64,000 nucleotides of DNA from UBA822 sp965249775 (GTDB lineage: Bacteria > Gemmatimonadota > Gemmatimonadetes > Longimicrobiales > Gaopeijiaceae). The position numbers and the translations under genes were made by a program. The stretch is from contig OZ252253.1 of the NCBI GenBank assembly GCA_965249775.1, positions 62,001 through 126,000 on the forward strand, in the 5' to 3' direction. A model generated the notes under the pieces. It was not told where the DNA came from, did no database searches, and saw nothing but the letters and a program-made list of their open reading frames with translations. Below are positions 7,593-15,269 of this stretch, piece by piece. Position 1 is the stretch's first letter. Every line of letters starts with the position of its first letter.

Positions 7593-8069
7593 ATGATCAA
7601 GAGAAGTATGGAGAAAGTGCTTTATATAGCGGCGATCGGTACCCTGGTGCTCGCGGCTTGCGGCGATAGCAACCCATTCGGGCCCGACCCCGCGACCGTG
7701 GTGTTCGCGGACACGCTGGGAATCGATCTCGACGACTTCACCGAGACCGAGAGCGGGCTGCTCTATCGAGATGACGTGGTGGGGACCGGGGAGCTCGCCG
7801 CGGTCGGAGACACAGTCACGGTCAGCTACACAGGGTGGCTGGTCGACGGTACTCAGTTCGATAGCTTTGATGGGTTCACCTTCACGCTGGGAGTGGCGAA
7901 TTTGATTCCCGGCTTCACCGAAGGCATCATCGGCATGCAAGTTGGAGGAACGAGAACACTGATAATCCCCCCCGGTCTGGCGTACGGATCGCAGGGGTCT
8001 GGGTCTACTATCCCGGGGAATGCGGTCATTGTGTTCGAGATCACCCTCACCGACCTCGTCAAGGCTTAG
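7593..8069 (+). CDS. FKBP-type peptidyl-prolyl isomerase lipoprotein
   Basis: Protein of 158 aa with a lipoprotein signal (lipobox LAAC, Cys at about residue 24), a short linker, and a full FKBP domain (GDTVTVSYTGWLVDGTQFDS, then LIPGFTEGIIGM, GGTRTLIIPP, LAYGSQG). It should catalyse proline isomerisation in proteins crossing the envelope. ATG 7608 is an alternative start that also leaves a signal peptide. Confidence 0.92.
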   Translation: MIKRSMEKVLYIAAIGTLVLAACGDSNPFGPDPATVVFADTLGIDLDDFTETESGLLYRDDVVGTGELAAVGDTVTVSYTGWLVDGTQFDSFDGFTFTLGVANLIPGFTEGIIGMQVGGTRTLIIPPGLAYGSQGSGSTIPGNAVIVFEITLTDLVKA

Positions 8070-8102
8070 GCTCAACGACCCCTCCTTTTGGAGGCATGTG
8101 TA

Positions 8103-8339
8103 GTGAAGGACACTGGAAGGTGGACCGGGATCGGCGGAGCGGTGGGTGGTGGCTTGTTTTTCGCTTTGAGCGTGTATCGGTCCATAGCGAGCGGCGAACC
8201 CTCATGGGGTCATCTCAACCCGATCGGAGTGATGACCGTGATCGGCGCGACCGTGGGCGCATTGGTTGGCCCGCTCATCGGCACGATCGCCGCTCGGCGA
8301 AGAAGCCTCCCGGATGAGACCACGCGAGAATCGACCTGA
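8103..8339 (+). CDS. Small membrane protein, unknown
   Basis: Product of 78 aa with two predicted membrane segments (GIGGAVGGGLFFALSVY and VMTVIGATVGALVGPLIGTI) and a basic cytoplasmic end (AARRRS). GTG 8103 is chosen because GGAGG at 8090-8094 lies eight bases upstream; the longer frame from 8088 would start on the Shine-Dalgarno itself. It may be cotranscribed with the FKBP gene. No family recognised. Confidence 0.7.
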   Translation: MKDTGRWTGIGGAVGGGLFFALSVYRSIASGEPSWGHLNPIGVMTVIGATVGALVGPLIGTIAARRRSLPDETTREST

Positions 8340-8344
8340 TCGCG

Positions 8345-9058
8345 GTGCATCCCGTGGCGTCTCCATCGGAAAATGAAGCACGGCTGGGCGAGGTTAACGA
8401 GCGCGTCGTGACATGTGCCCGGTGCCCGCGTCTGGTGGAGTGGCGCTCCGATGTGGCTCGGGAAAAACGGGCTGCCTACGCCTCAGACCATTATTGGGGA
8501 CGTCCCGTCCCCTCGTTCGGCGACGCGAACGCCGAGCTTCTGATCGTGGGTCTCGCACCTGCTGCGCACGGTGCAAATCGGACGGGGCGCATGTTCACTG
8601 GGGATCGCTCCGGGGACTGGTTGTTTCGCGCTCTGTACCGGGCTGGGTTTGCCAACCAGCCTGACGGACGCACCGCGGACGACGGGTTACGTCTGTCGCG
8701 AGCCTACGTCACGGCGGCCGTCCGGTGTGCGCCCCCTGCGAACCGCCCGACCGCTGCCGAGCGGGATAACTGCAGGCCCTATCTCGAAGAGGAGCTGGAG
8801 ATCTTTCGTTTCGCCAGCGTGATCGTGGCGCTCGGGGGGTTCGCGTTCGATCAGGTGTTTCGCGTCCTCCAGAAACCCGATCAGGGCGTCACCCTTATAC
8901 GTCCGAAGTTCTCGCACGGTGCCGAGGTGGACCTCGGAAGCAGAACGGTGCTCGGCTGCTACCATCCGAGCCAGCAGAACACGTTCACAGGCCGGCTCAC
9001 CGAGTCGATGTTCGATGCTGTGTGGGAGAGGGCGAGGTGCCTTATCTCACCCTCCTAG
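8345..9058 (+). CDS. Uracil-DNA glycosylase, family 5 (UdgB-like)
   Basis: Base-excision repair glycosylase of 237 aa. The uracil pocket motif is GLAPAAHGANRTGRMFTGD, and the C-terminal His motif is CYHPSQQNTFTG. Candidate Fe-S cysteines lie near the N-terminus (CARC), in AVRCAPP and in DNCRPY, as in families 4 and 5. The Ala/His arrangement of the first motif fits family 5, which acts on uracil and other deaminated bases. The start is a GTG. Its stop overlaps the stop of the convergent gene at 9055 through the palindrome CTAG. Confidence 0.88.
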   Translation: MHPVASPSENEARLGEVNERVVTCARCPRLVEWRSDVAREKRAAYASDHYWGRPVPSFGDANAELLIVGLAPAAHGANRTGRMFTGDRSGDWLFRALYRAGFANQPDGRTADDGLRLSRAYVTAAVRCAPPANRPTAAERDNCRPYLEEELEIFRFASVIVALGGFAFDQVFRVLQKPDQGVTLIRPKFSHGAEVDLGSRTVLGCYHPSQQNTFTGRLTESMFDAVWERARCLISPS

Positions 9059-10104
9059 TCGCGACTCCGGGAACTGGGAAGGACCGTGACCGGTAGCCGC
9101 CTGATGTGCCGCTCGCGAACAGCGTCCGGGGTCAGCTGCTCGTCGATGATGCGGGCCAATTCTTCCTCGCGTTTCCACATGAACTCGATGGCCTGAAGCT
9201 CCAAGCCCATGATGCGGCGTTCGACGCTGTCGTTCAGGGCAATCTCGAGGGCGATGGAGTGTGTCTTTCCCATACCCCATAGCGATCTGCGTTCCTGGGT
9301 GACTTGCGCCTCGAATGCCTCGGACGAACCTGCGGATTCGATCACATCAGAGGCGTCCTTGATAGTGCTTCGGGTTGCGCCCGTAATGTGTTGATAGGCC
9401 AGCACCTTTCGCAGAACGGTTTGCGCCTCCGGACCTCCGATCTCGTAGACCTTCTTCGGTGTCCACGGGTCACAACGGGGGCAGGGTACCTCGACCACCG
9501 TCCGGCCGGTATCCGGGTCGATTCGAGGGAAGATCCACCATGAGAGGTCATAACGCAGCGCTTTGAGCGAGCTGTTGCAGTACGGACAATCGACGGAGCC
9601 GTGCCACGCGGCCCATCCGAACCAGCGCCACCGAAGAATATCTGCCGTGGGTGCGTCGTCCCACCCAATGCTGAGATCCTCATCGCCGAGTCCTACGACG
9701 TCGGACAGATACGCCATGGCGCCGAACGTGTAGGCGGTCAGTCGAGATCGCGCGCTGTGAAACCGAGATCGGCGCTGGTGCAGCTCGCGGCCATAGCGCC
9801 ACCAGGCTCGCTCCGCGAGCTCGGCTTTGCCTACTCGGATCAGGAAAAGCTCGCCTGACGACAAGAGCGCGATGTTGTCTGTTTCGGCCACGAGCTCGGA
9901 TCGGTCGCGCACCATCCTTTCCAATTCATGGAGGGCCTCCCAGCGCTCTTCCATCGCGCAGAGATTCCAGCGGCCGCACTGGTCGCAGACCACCCACAAA
10001 CGTCCCTGCCGTGGATCGAAAGCCAGGCGGCGGCCCGGAGGAAGGCGCCCAAAGACACCGTTCTCCGGAAAGTTCTTGTGGCAGAACATGCACCGCGTGA
10101 ACAA
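9055..10104 (-). CDS. Conserved-looking protein with zinc-ribbon Cys pairs, unknown
   Basis: Product of 349 aa. The N-terminal zinc-ribbon-like region has Cys pairs CMFC and CDQC plus a further Cys (WNLC), and a middle pair of motifs (CPYC and CPRC, about residues 185-225) forms a second possible zinc site. The remainder is helical and charged, with many Trp in the middle. TTG 10104 is chosen because GGGAGGAG lies just upstream; TTG 10116 is the longer option. A lone MITE terminus lies about 50 bases upstream. No family name can be given with confidence; nucleic-acid binding is possible from the zinc sites but unsupported. Confidence 0.75.
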   Translation of the reverse strand: MFTRCMFCHKNFPENGVFGRLPPGRRLAFDPRQGRLWVVCDQCGRWNLCAMEERWEALHELERMVRDRSELVAETDNIALLSSGELFLIRVGKAELAERAWWRYGRELHQRRSRFHSARSRLTAYTFGAMAYLSDVVGLGDEDLSIGWDDAPTADILRWRWFGWAAWHGSVDCPYCNSSLKALRYDLSWWIFPRIDPDTGRTVVEVPCPRCDPWTPKKVYEIGGPEAQTVLRKVLAYQHITGATRSTIKDASDVIESAGSSEAFEAQVTQERRSLWGMGKTHSIALEIALNDSVERRIMGLELQAIEFMWKREEELARIIDEQLTPDAVRERHIRRLPVTVLPSSRSRD

Positions 10105-10153
10105 AGCTCCTCCCAACCTCGCGGACCGAAAATGCTGTCCGCGAATCCCCTTT

Positions 10154-10184
10154 GGCGGCCCGCTGTACTTCTTCAGCGGCCTTC
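10154..10184 (-). repeat. Solo terminal repeat of the MITE
   Basis: Thirty-one bases match the terminal inverted repeat of the elements at 1113 and 26904 with only a few changes (read on the - strand it begins GAAGGCCGCTGAAGAAGTAC). No partner end was found within a few hundred bases on either side, so this is a relic or a solo end. It lies upstream of the - strand gene ending at 10104. Confidence 0.7.
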
Positions 10185-10330
10185 AAATAACTGTCGTCGT
10201 TCCCCCAGAATTGTGTCGGTGAGTGGAGACACCGCGCAAGGTCCATCGGTTCCGAAGTGAGAGAAACTGTGGACGGGCGGCGGGAATTGATTTCTCTGGC
10301 GCCCCCAGAGGCGATGGATGATCATAGAAC

Positions 10331-10837
10331 ATGGCGAATCCGATACCCGAGCCTGGTCAAAGTGGAGCTCTCGTGGCCCAAGCCGTTGAGCGCATGGCGG
10401 CAGCCAAGATCGCGGTCGGCCTCCCTCCGCTCGGGGTCCTCGCCGTGTATGGCCTGGTGCAATCCGTTCGGAGCGGATTCCAGCTTCCCGACCACGTCAT
10501 GTTGATGATTGGCGCGGTTCTGTCGATGGTGGCGATGGTCGCTTACGGGTTACAGGCGGTCTCGAACGTCTTGGAGAAGCCGAACCGTTGGGGCGGCCTG
10601 ACTCTCGCCGGAAGCTTTGTACCCATCCTCTTCGGGGGGTACGTCATCGTGAGTCGGATCTTCAATCTCGTGCAGATTGGCGCCGAGCGCGGTCTCGGGC
10701 CCATCCTGGGCAACCTCGGTCTCATGCTGCTCGCCGTGATGTTTTTGCGGGCGCAGTGGAAGCTGATGGAGGTTCATCTGTTAGCGAGGGAGATGGCCGG
10801 CGTGGCCAGGATGGGCCTTGATCGGGACGTCCTTTGA
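10331..10837 (+). CDS. Four-helix membrane protein, unknown
   Basis: Product of 168 aa with about four membrane segments (IAVGLPPLGVLAVYGLV; VMLMIGAVLSMVAMVAYGL; LAGSFVPILFGGYVIV; LGPILGNLGLMLLAVMF). The C-terminal tail is amphipathic. Its stop overlaps the start of the diguanylate cyclase gene (TTGA), so the two are translationally coupled and the membrane protein may be a partner or sensor of the cyclase. No family recognised. Confidence 0.75.
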   Translation: MANPIPEPGQSGALVAQAVERMAAAKIAVGLPPLGVLAVYGLVQSVRSGFQLPDHVMLMIGAVLSMVAMVAYGLQAVSNVLEKPNRWGGLTLAGSFVPILFGGYVIVSRIFNLVQIGAERGLGPILGNLGLMLLAVMFLRAQWKLMEVHLLAREMAGVARMGLDRDVL

Positions 10838-11463
10838 CCACGAGTCCGATCGGCTGGGCGGTCATCGCAAGCGTTTTTTCGAATGTCGTCTTTCTCGGGA
10901 TCATCGTGCTGCTGGTCACCAGGCTGAAGCGTCGACGATCCGCCGAGGCGGCACTCGTGGCGACGGATACGCTGACTGGGCTCCCGAATCGCGGGTCGTT
11001 CATGGCCGGGCTCGACGCCGAATTGGCCCGCGCCGCCCGGTATGGCCGAGCGTTCACACTCGCCTATGTCGATCTAGACAACTTCAAGGCGGTCAACGAC
11101 CTGGAGGGACACGACTCGGGCGACGAGCTCCTGCGCCGAATCGCGGACGCTCTCCGGTCCAGCACGCGACAGACGGACATCCTCGGGCGCTTGGGGGGAG
11201 ACGAGTTCGCGGCGGTCCTACCCGAGACCACCGGTGGTGCCACCGGATCGGTGCTCCAGAATCTGCACAAGCAATTGATCGGGGCCATGGCGAAAGGTGG
11301 GTGGCCGGTGACGTTCAGCATCGGCGCCGTGACCTTCGAGGTACCGATCGACACGGGCCGAGAGGCGCTCCAGGTCGCAGACCAAGCGATGTACTCGGTG
11401 AAGCGCTCCGGGAAGGACGGGATCCGCTACGTGGTGTGGGACGGCGATCCGAGCTCATTGTGA
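10834..11463 (+). CDS. Membrane-anchored diguanylate cyclase
   Basis: One N-terminal membrane helix (VIASVFSNVVFLGIIVLLV), a short basic linker, and a GGDEF domain from about residue 45. The active-site loop is intact (LGGDEFAAVLP), as are the metal/substrate residues YVDLDNFKAVND and GHDSGDELL. No upstream RxxD inhibitory site is evident. It should make c-di-GMP from two GTP. The start is TTG 10834, overlapping the preceding membrane protein gene. Confidence 0.9.
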   Translation: MTTSPIGWAVIASVFSNVVFLGIIVLLVTRLKRRRSAEAALVATDTLTGLPNRGSFMAGLDAELARAARYGRAFTLAYVDLDNFKAVNDLEGHDSGDELLRRIADALRSSTRQTDILGRLGGDEFAAVLPETTGGATGSVLQNLHKQLIGAMAKGGWPVTFSIGAVTFEVPIDTGREALQVADQAMYSVKRSGKDGIRYVVWDGDPSSL

Positions 11464-11620
11464 CGCGGGCCGTCGTGACACCGGGCCGTCGGGAGGCCAA
11501 ATTCGTCGCAGCCCCCTGACCCGGGTTTCTCTGCTGTCCTGTGGTTGCTACAATAATCGACCATCGTGGCCCCGTCCGGGGGCCCCATCGTTTGCCCAGT
11601 ACGATCGTGGAGCGTTCCGT

Positions 11621-12739
11621 ATGCGATTGACTTCAGCCGAGATCGTTGGAGGCCTGCTACTCCTGGTTGGGACCCTCCCCACCGGGGTGGCGCAGCCTGT
11701 CGCCGGCCAGGGCGTCACCGTGGACGAGTACGAGCCGCGCAATACGCTGGTCGTTCCCGAGAACATCGTAACGAGCGCCCGCTTTCCCTTCGTGGACATT
11801 CACGGCCACCAGGGCGGTACCCGCATGTCGTCCGAGGCCGTCGACCGGCTCGTAGGTGAGATGGACGAGCTCAACATGGCGGTCATGGTCAACCTTTCGG
11901 GCGGAAGCGGGGCGAGCCTCGTCACGGGGCTCGAAAACATGACCCGGGACCATCCGGGGCGCTTCGTTTTCTTCGCCAACGTCAACTTTCGAGGCGTGGG
12001 CGAGCCCGGATGGGGTGAGCGTGCTGCGGCCCAGCTGGAAGCGGATGTTGCCGCCGGGGCTGCCGGTCTGAAGATCTTCAAGGGTCTGGGATTGAGTGAC
12101 CGCGACACCGATGGAAATCGGATCCCGGTGGACGATCCCCGTCTCGACCCCGTCTGGGCGAAGGCCGGCGAACTGGGGATCCCCGTGTTGATCCACTCGG
12201 CCGACCCCGCGGAGTTTTGGCAGCCCTACGACCGCTTCAATGAGCGCTGGCTCGAGTTGACGCTGCGGCCGCGGCGGATACAGCCCCCCGGCAGGAGCGC
12301 ACCTTTCGAGCAAATCATCGGGGAGCAGCACGACCTCTTCCGGAGGCATCCGAACACGAAGTTCATCTCAGCTCATCTCGGATGGCTGGGCCACGACCTG
12401 GCTCGGCTCGGGACTCTCCTGGACGAGATGCCCAACATGTACGTGGGTCTCGGCGCGGTCATCTACGAGTTGGGAAGGCAGCCGCGATTCGCCAGGGAGT
12501 GGCTCATCGAATACCAGGACCGGGTCTTGATGGGCAAGGACTCCTACAACCAGGAGGAGTTCCACACCTACTTCCGCGTCTTCGAGACCGCGGACGACTA
12601 TTTCGATTACTACCGGAGGTACCACGCATTCTGGCAGATGTACGGGCTGGATCTCCCCGACGAGGTGCTCCGAAGGATCTACTACGAGAACGCCCTCGAC
12701 CTCGTCCCCAAGATTGATCGATCGCTATTCCCGAGTTGA
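11621..12739 (+). CDS. Exported amidohydrolase family protein
   Basis: Protein of 372 aa with a signal peptide (LTSAEIVGGLLLLVGTLPTG, cleavage near VAGQG) and an amidohydrolase-2-like TIM barrel. Metal ligand motifs are VDIHGHQGG near the start, Lys in LKIFKGLG, His in VLIHSADP and in FISAHLGWLG, and Asp in LMGKDSY. Members hydrolyse or decarboxylate small aromatic or amide substrates; the substrate here is unknown. The export signal is notable, since most members are cytoplasmic. Confidence 0.82.
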   Translation: MRLTSAEIVGGLLLLVGTLPTGVAQPVAGQGVTVDEYEPRNTLVVPENIVTSARFPFVDIHGHQGGTRMSSEAVDRLVGEMDELNMAVMVNLSGGSGASLVTGLENMTRDHPGRFVFFANVNFRGVGEPGWGERAAAQLEADVAAGAAGLKIFKGLGLSDRDTDGNRIPVDDPRLDPVWAKAGELGIPVLIHSADPAEFWQPYDRFNERWLELTLRPRRIQPPGRSAPFEQIIGEQHDLFRRHPNTKFISAHLGWLGHDLARLGTLLDEMPNMYVGLGAVIYELGRQPRFAREWLIEYQDRVLMGKDSYNQEEFHTYFRVFETADDYFDYYRRYHAFWQMYGLDLPDEVLRRIYYENALDLVPKIDRSLFPS

Positions 12740-12791
12740 GCGGGGTGCTCAAGGTGAGTGCGCAGTTGAGGCCACGGTTGAGGCAGCGGAC

Positions 12792-13028
12792 GTGAGCCGT
12801 GACCGCATCCCGACCACGGTCGTGGCGCGTTTCCACTATCGTCACGAAGCGGAGCTGGCTCACGGGTACCTGGAGAGTGCGGGTGTGGATTCGGCCCTCC
12901 ACGTCGACGATGCTGGGGGAATGGACGTTGGCCTGGCGTTCGTGAACCCGGCACGGATCATCGTCCGGGCCGAGGACGAGGAGCGGGCGCGGACGGTGCT
13001 GGTGGACGCGGGCATGCTCGAGGGTTAA
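12792..13028 (+). CDS. DUF2007-like small protein
   Basis: Product of 78 aa with the pattern of the DUF2007 putative signal-transducing family: VVARFHYRHEAELAHGYLES, then a central variable part, then NPARIIVRAEDEERARTVL. GTG 12792 gives a family-like N-terminus; TTG 12714 would begin inside the amidohydrolase gene. Function unknown. Confidence 0.75.
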   Translation: MSRDRIPTTVVARFHYRHEAELAHGYLESAGVDSALHVDDAGGMDVGLAFVNPARIIVRAEDEERARTVLVDAGMLEG

Positions 13029-13064
13029 TAGCCGGCGCCTCCGGCTCAAAACCCGCTCCTACCT

Positions 13065-13117
13065 ATTGGACCAAGGTCCAATGGGCGAGTCGTTTGATTC
13101 TCAGAATCCTGGATTCT
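13065..13117. promoter_or_regulatory. Stacked palindromes upstream of lipoprotein gene
   Basis: Two perfect inverted repeats stand close together: ATTGGACC-AA-GGTCCAAT (13065-13082) and AGAATCC-T-GGATTCT (13103-13117). They lie 30-80 bases before the Ig-like lipoprotein start at 13148 and look like operator sites for dimeric regulators. The first could also serve as a transcription stop for the upstream gene. Confidence 0.4.
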
Positions 13118-13147
13118 CTTTTCCAGGTAGCTGAACAAGGCGGATCG

Positions 13148-13525
13148 ATGGCGAGAATGCCCCGGAGCGCTTCGCGGATCTCGGCTCTTGTCGCCCTTAC
13201 AAGCCTGATGGCCTGTTCAGACTCGAATACTGGCATTCTCGTACCGGGCTCCACCCCCGGAGTTGTTGCGGGGGTTATCGTCTCCCCGTCCTCCGCGACC
13301 GTGGAAGTCGGACTGACCGTTCAGATGACCGCCACCTTGGTCGACGGCAACGGCAATGAGGCGTCCGGGGATGTGTCCTGGTCCAGTTCGAGTAGCATCG
13401 TGGCCTCCGTGAGTGACGACGGACTCGTCCTGGGGCTTGCGCCTGGAGCCGTGACGATCACTGCTACCGTAGGTACGGTTCTTGGCGGCGGCACGGTGAC
13501 GGTCGTCGATCCACCGACACCGTAG
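13148..13525 (+). CDS. Lipoprotein with bacterial Ig-like (BIG_2) domain
   Basis: Product of 125 aa. A lipoprotein signal with lipobox LMAC (Cys at about residue 24) is followed by one Ig-like domain of the BIG_2 type (VSPSSATVEVGLTVQMTATL, VSWSSSSSIVASV, GLAPGAVTITATV). It ends on a Pro-rich tail right after the domain. Such single-domain proteins are cell-surface or periplasmic adhesion modules. ATG 13148 gives a clean signal peptide; the longer frame from 13094 does not. Confidence 0.8.
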   Translation: MARMPRSASRISALVALTSLMACSDSNTGILVPGSTPGVVAGVIVSPSSATVEVGLTVQMTATLVDGNGNEASGDVSWSSSSSIVASVSDDGLVLGLAPGAVTITATVGTVLGGGTVTVVDPPTP

Positions 13526-13579
13526 CGGCAGTTAGGCAGCCCTTGCCTGCCACCGACGTACACGGCCAGGTTGCCCCCC

Positions 13580-15232
13580 ATGACCAAACCGATCCTTCTC
13601 GTTGTCGATGACGATCCGGACGTTCTGAACGCGATTGCCCGAGACCTGCGTAAGAAGTATGGACGGGACTTCCGCGTATTGCGTGCCGAATCGGGTACGG
13701 CGGCCTTGGAACTTCTGGCTGAATTGAAGGAGAGGGGTACGCCCGTGGCCCTACTTCTGTCCGATCAACGCATGCCTGGCATGGACGGCGTGACGTTCCT
13801 CTCCCGGGCGGTGGAGGACTTTCCGAAGGCCAAACGGGCCTTGATCACGGCCTACGCCGATACCGAGGCGGCAATCAACGCGATCAACCAGTCGCAAGTT
13901 CACTATTACCTGGTGAAGCCGTGGGACCCGCCCGAGGAGAAGCTCTTTCCGGTCCTCGACGACATGCTGGAGGAGTGGCAGGCATCCTATAGGCCAGGGT
14001 ACGGTGGCTTGCGCATAATCGGGGACCGGTGGTCGGCCGGCTGCCATTCCGTGCGGGACTTCCTGGCCCGGAATCAGGTGCCCTATCAGTTCCTCGACAT
14101 CGAGTCCTCGGAAGAGGCCCGTGAGCTTGGCAACTCGGTCGACTCGTCCGACTTGCCTCTGGTCATTCTGCCGGACGGGGAGAGGCTCGTCCGCCCCGAC
14201 CCGTCGACACTCGCGGAGCATATCGGACTCGAGACAAAGGCGAAGAAGGACTTCTACGACTTGGTGATCGTAGGAGCGGGCCCGGGTGGACTCGCCTCAG
14301 CCGTATATGGTGGATCAGAGGGCCTGCACACCGTGCTGATCGAGAGGGAGGCACCGGGCGGGCAGGCGGGAACGAGCAGTTATATCGAGAACTATCTGGG
14401 GTTTCCTTCGGGGCTGTCGGGGGGCGATCTCGCCAGGCGCGGGGTGGCGCAGGCCCGCAGGTTCGGCGTCGAGATCCTCACACCCCAAGAGGCCGTCGGA
14501 CTCCGCATCGACGGTCCTTACAAGTATGTGACGTTGAGCGATGGATCCGAGCTCTCCTGCCACATTCTCATGCTTTCCGTGGGCGTGTCCTGGACGCTGC
14601 TCCCGGCAGAGAACGCCTATCGTTTCGTGGGGTCGGGAATCTACTACGGCGCGGCCATGACAGAAGCGATGCACGCCAGCGGAAAGACGGTATTCATGGT
14701 GGGTGCGGGGAACTCGGCTGGTCAGGCGGCGATGTACTTCAAGGACCACGCGAGCAAAGTGATCCTGCTGGTCCGCGGTGATTCGCTCGACGCCAAGATG
14801 TCACACTACCTGGTGCGCCGTATCGAGTCCACGGAAAACATCGAGGTGCGCCTCAACACGGAAATCGCCGAGTGTCAGGGATTGACCCGCCTCGAGGGCT
14901 TGGGTCTGCGCTCGAAGGGAAGTGAGGCCATCGAGTCTGTTGCGGCGGAGTACCTCTTCGCCTTTCTCGGGGCGGCACCGCACACCGAGTGGCTCGACGG
15001 CCTCGTTGCCTGCGACGAGCGAGGCTTCGTTCTCACGGGGCAAGATCTCGAGCCCAAGATCCACCTTCGGGACTGGCCCCTCGAGCGAGAGCCCTTCATG
15101 CTGGAGACCAACGTGCCCGGTGTGTTCGCGTGCGGGGATGCCCGCCACGAGTCCGTGAAGAGGGTCGCTTCTGCTGTCGGGGAGGGCTCGGTGTCGGTGT
15201 CGTTCATGCATCAGATTCTCGCCGAACGGTGA
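13580..15232 (+). CDS. Response regulator fused to thioredoxin reductase-like flavoprotein
   Basis: Three-part protein of 550 aa. Residues 4-125 are a receiver domain with the acidic triad DDD (10-12), phospho-acceptor Asp62 (LLLSDQRMPGMDG) and Lys in YYLVKPWD. Residues about 145-225 look like a thioredoxin/glutaredoxin fold with a single Cys (WSAGCHSVRDFL). Residues about 233-550 are a TrxR-like module with FAD motif GAGPGGLASAVYG, NAD(P)H motif GAGNSAGQAA and FAD-contact GVFACGDARHES. The CxxC redox pair of true thioredoxin reductases is absent; the corresponding stretch reads SVGVSWTLLP. A histidine kinase with a cNMP domain follows 37 bases on and is the likely phosphodonor. Confidence 0.9.
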   Translation: MTKPILLVVDDDPDVLNAIARDLRKKYGRDFRVLRAESGTAALELLAELKERGTPVALLLSDQRMPGMDGVTFLSRAVEDFPKAKRALITAYADTEAAINAINQSQVHYYLVKPWDPPEEKLFPVLDDMLEEWQASYRPGYGGLRIIGDRWSAGCHSVRDFLARNQVPYQFLDIESSEEARELGNSVDSSDLPLVILPDGERLVRPDPSTLAEHIGLETKAKKDFYDLVIVGAGPGGLASAVYGGSEGLHTVLIEREAPGGQAGTSSYIENYLGFPSGLSGGDLARRGVAQARRFGVEILTPQEAVGLRIDGPYKYVTLSDGSELSCHILMLSVGVSWTLLPAENAYRFVGSGIYYGAAMTEAMHASGKTVFMVGAGNSAGQAAMYFKDHASKVILLVRGDSLDAKMSHYLVRRIESTENIEVRLNTEIAECQGLTRLEGLGLRSKGSEAIESVAAEYLFAFLGAAPHTEWLDGLVACDERGFVLTGQDLEPKIHLRDWPLEREPFMLETNVPGVFACGDARHESVKRVASAVGEGSVSVSFMHQILAER

Positions 15233-15269
15233 ACGTCGACCGCAACCCAATGCGCTGCGAGGCTCGCAG

